From NCBI GenBank assembly GCA_947455695.1, contig CANGRN010000047.1:1-7740 (forward strand): a stretch of DNA of 7,740 nt, read 5' to 3'. This stretch comes from Alphaproteobacteria bacterium (GTDB lineage: Bacteria; Pseudomonadota; Alphaproteobacteria; Micropepsales; Micropepsaceae). Below, one piece after another: positions 5,971-7,740 of this stretch (the first letter of the stretch is position 1; every line of letters begins with the position of its first letter). A model generated the notes under the pieces. That model worked only from the letters and a program-made list of their open reading frames with translations, did not search any database and was not told the DNA's origin. The translations under genes and the position numbers were made by a program.

Positions 5971-6725
5971 TGTCTGTTGCCAGCCGGATCAAGGATGCCG
6001 CGGCGGAGCTGTTCATCGGCGCCGAGCGGCGCGGCGTGTTCCGCAAGTTGCAGGCCTTTGAACGCGACCTGAGCGAATATCCCGAACTGGATGTGCTGGC
6101 GCAGAACTATCCGGTGATCCGCGCCGAATGCGAGCATCTGATCCACAGCCAGCTGCGCCTCCCGGGCATGGAAGAGCTGACCAGCTATACCTCCGGCGGC
6201 ATTCATCAGATCGCCTGGAAAAGCTTCATGTTCAAGTCCGGGGAATTCATCGAGGAAAATTGCGCCCTGGCGCCCAGGACCGCCGCATTGCTTCGGGACA
6301 TTCCGGGCGTCTACACCGCCTTCTTTTCGGTGCTGGAGCCCGGTCAGCATATCAAGGCGCATTGGGGTTACTGGAAGGGCTTTGTCCGCTACCACCTGGG
6401 CGTCCTGATCCCCGGCAACAACCGCGACCATAGCTGCTGGATCCGCATCAATCCCGAGGCGCAGGCGCGGGGCGGTGATCGCACCCAGATCGAACAGGGC
6501 GAGAAATATTTCTGGCATGACGGCGAAGCGGTGCTGTTCGACGACACCTTCCTGCACGACGCCGCCAACAATGCCGATCAGGTCCGCGTGGTGCTGTTCC
6601 TGGACGTGGCGCGCAAGATGGTCTGGCCGCTGGCGCTGCTGAACCGGCTGTTCCTGTGGATCGCCCACAAGGACAAGTCGGTGCGCGCGATTCGCACCAA
6701 CGCGAAGATCAAAGCCGCCCCCTAG
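5970..6725 (+). CDS. Aspartyl/asparaginyl beta-hydroxylase family dioxygenase (LpxO/AspH-like)
   Basis: This is a putative 2-oxoglutarate and Fe(II)-dependent hydroxylase of 251 residues. The double-stranded beta-helix core is visible: AHWGYWKGFVRYHLGVLIP (130-148), with H131 as the first iron ligand and R140/H142 in the RYHLG motif; then GEAVLFDDTFLHDAANN (185-201), with H196 as the second iron ligand; then R206 in VRVVLFLDVAR for 2-oxoglutarate. The position that holds Asp in HxD dioxygenases is G133, as in animal AspH, so iron would be held by two histidines. A hydrophobic segment (about 216-230) near the C-terminus might touch the membrane. The family includes LpxO, which hydroxylates lipid A, and protein hydroxylases, and the sequence does not settle which applies. 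The start ATG 5970 overlaps the upstream stop (TGATG). The stop is shared with the convergent gene. Confidence 0.87.
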   Translation: MSVASRIKDAAAELFIGAERRGVFRKLQAFERDLSEYPELDVLAQNYPVIRAECEHLIHSQLRLPGMEELTSYTSGGIHQIAWKSFMFKSGEFIEENCALAPRTAALLRDIPGVYTAFFSVLEPGQHIKAHWGYWKGFVRYHLGVLIPGNNRDHSCWIRINPEAQARGGDRTQIEQGEKYFWHDGEAVLFDDTFLHDAANNADQVRVVLFLDVARKMVWPLALLNRLFLWIAHKDKSVRAIRTNAKIKAAP

Positions 6726-7537
6726 AGGCGCCTGACCGACGTTACCGGGCCGGCGATTTTTTCAATGCGCGCCACCGCCTCCGCCAGGGGCTCGATCGCC
6801 ACCAGCATGTGATGGGCATTGGCATGCAGCAGGCGCGTATCGTCCAGCATCACCCCCACATGGCCCTTCCAGAACACCAGATCGCCCCGCTGTGACGCCG
6901 CGCTGACCGGTTCGCCCAGCGCCTTCTCCATCATGTCGGTGTCGCGCGGCACCGCCTTGCCAACCGCCTGCAACGCGGTCTGGATCAGTCCCGAGCAATC
7001 CAGCCCCGCCGCCGTCTTGCCGCCCCAGACATAGGGCATGCCGACAAAGCGTTCGGCAATCGCGACGAAATCCTTTTCCGCCAGAGGTTCGAGATGGCGA
7101 TGGTGGACATACTGGTATTCGCCGATCCGCACATAATCGCCCTGGCGATCCAGCACCGGAACGCGCGCATTCAGCGGCAGGAAATCCTGGACAGCGGTCT
7201 TCAGATCCGGCGCGGAAAAGACCGGCGCCATCAGGGCCGAAACCGTGGCGTCCGTGGTGAACAGCGGACGCGCGCCCAGTTCGAAAATATATCCCACATA
7301 GCGGTCGTTTTCCGCCTGTCCCCACAGCCAGTCGCCTTCTTCATAGACGGTGAAGACTTCGCCGAACAAAAGCTCGCTGTCCTGGGCGGAACCGAAAGTC
7401 GGCTCGACGCACAGCGCTGCGCGGCCCACGCCGATGGAGTATTTGACGCCTTGCGCATAACGCGGCGCATCCACCGTGCCCTTGAGGTGCGCCGCCGCCA
7501 GGTCGGGCCGCGCCGGGGTCACTCTCTTATCGGCCAT
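6722..7537 (-). CDS. C40 family peptidase with SH3 domains (NlpC/P60)
   Basis: This is a cysteine peptidase that cuts peptides of cell-wall type, commonly between D-glutamate and the diamino acid. It has 271 residues. Residues from about 28 to 150 look like two bacterial SH3-type beta domains (for example GEVFTVYEEGDWLWGQ, then VPVLDRQGDYVRIGEYQYV). The catalytic domain runs from about 156: GMPYVWGG, then GLDCSGLI with the nucleophile C181, GHVGVML with H226, and LLHANAHH with H238 as the likely third residue. There is no signal peptide or lipobox, so it probably acts in the cytoplasm on imported or recycled muropeptides, like YkfC-type enzymes. ATG 7537 overlaps the 3' end of the upstream aminopeptidase gene by 11 bases, so the two are probably coupled. 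This pairing is common in alphaproteobacteria. Confidence 0.93.
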   Translation of the reverse strand: MADKRVTPARPDLAAAHLKGTVDAPRYAQGVKYSIGVGRAALCVEPTFGSAQDSELLFGEVFTVYEEGDWLWGQAENDRYVGYIFELGARPLFTTDATVSALMAPVFSAPDLKTAVQDFLPLNARVPVLDRQGDYVRIGEYQYVHHRHLEPLAEKDFVAIAERFVGMPYVWGGKTAAGLDCSGLIQTALQAVGKAVPRDTDMMEKALGEPVSAASQRGDLVFWKGHVGVMLDDTRLLHANAHHMLVAIEPLAEAVARIEKIAGPVTSVRRL

Positions 7538-7740
7538 AGCGTTCTTTCAGCAGCGCATAGATGGCGCGGGCGCCATTGGCCTCGCCGCCGATGGGACGCC
7601 CCGGCTTGGCGCGGTCGATCCAAGCGGGAATATCCAGATGCGCCCAGCTCTTGGTCTTGGACACAAAACGATTGAGAAACAGCGCCGCAGTGATGGCGCC
7701 GGCATAATGATAGGCCGGATTGTTGTTGAGGTCCGCCACC
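7527..7740 (-). CDS. Leucyl aminopeptidase family (M17), C-terminal 71 codons
   Basis: Only the 3' end lies in the window; the frame is open to the right edge and ends at TAA 7529-7527. The visible part, from VADLNNNPAYHYAGAIT through AALFLNRFV to SWAHLDIPAWI and GGEANGARAIYALL, matches the end of the M17 catalytic domain, where the usual pattern is an AGxITAAxFLxxFV helix followed by WAHxDI. Metal ligands and the catalytic arginine lie upstream, outside the window. The wording WAHLDIPAWI with GGEANGAR is nearer to the shorter alphaproteobacterial M17 group than to E. coli PepA, so I give no symbol. The enzyme would remove N-terminal residues from peptides in the cytoplasm, next to the NlpC/P60 peptidase it overlaps. 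Confidence 0.9.
   Translation of the reverse strand, partial: VADLNNNPAYHYAGAITAALFLNRFVSKTKSWAHLDIPAWIDRAKPGRPIGGEANGARAIYALLKERYGR

Noticed and set aside
1..7740. CRISPR array, tRNA, insertion sequence, phage or toxin-antitoxin content
   Set aside because: I saw no regularly spaced repeats, no tRNA TTCRA-type arms in context, no transposase or integrase motifs and no terminal inverted repeats. Genes are tightly packed housekeeping types.

Overview
The window is a compact, GC-rich stretch of bacterial chromosome that most resembles an alphaproteobacterium. The evidence is the gene content and order: an SRP RNA beside dnaX; a KdsB-PheA pair divergent from a CycM-like membrane-anchored cytochrome c; and an M17 aminopeptidase followed by an SH3-NlpC/P60 peptidase. 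Protein signatures agree, for example TQPWPFPSS in the Nudix protein and LESYQLGG in the PheA ACT domain. I cannot assign a genus. There are no tRNAs, insertion sequences, CRISPR arrays, integrase genes or clear composition breaks, so this looks like core genome and not an island.

Layout. 1-1217 (minus) is the N-terminal two thirds of dnaX, running off the left edge. 1218-1466 is an RNA-rich intergenic region with the small SRP RNA (ffs, minus strand, about 1353-1447), several hairpins, and what look like back-to-back promoters. 1491-2360 (plus) is a NudC-type NADH pyrophosphatase. 2369-2536 (minus) is a 55-residue unknown protein with a good sigma70-type promoter, an overlapping perfect dyad, and probably a leaderless mRNA. 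2591-4173 (minus) is the kdsB-pheA pair, coupled by a GTGA overlap. 4330-5013 (plus) is the membrane-anchored cytochrome c. 5020-6725 (plus) is a GhrA-like 2-hydroxyacid dehydrogenase followed by an aspartyl/asparaginyl beta-hydroxylase family protein, coupled by TGATG. 6722-7740 (minus) is an NlpC/P60 peptidase preceded by the 3' end of an M17 leucyl aminopeptidase gene. The two convergent blocks share their stop codons in one CTAG.

Roles. dnaX supplies the clamp-loader ATPase and ffs the RNA of the signal recognition particle. The Nudix enzyme acts on NAD(H) or NAD-capped RNA. KdsB activates Kdo for lipopolysaccharide, PheA feeds phenylalanine synthesis, and the cytochrome carries electrons at the inner membrane. 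The peptidase pair probably breaks down peptides, including cell-wall peptides, in the cytoplasm. The reductase-hydroxylase pair has no obvious shared pathway.

I see no convincing new multi-gene system. The points most worth checking are the small leaderless gene under a dyad operator, the shared ffs/nudC control region, and the GhrA-hydroxylase pair.
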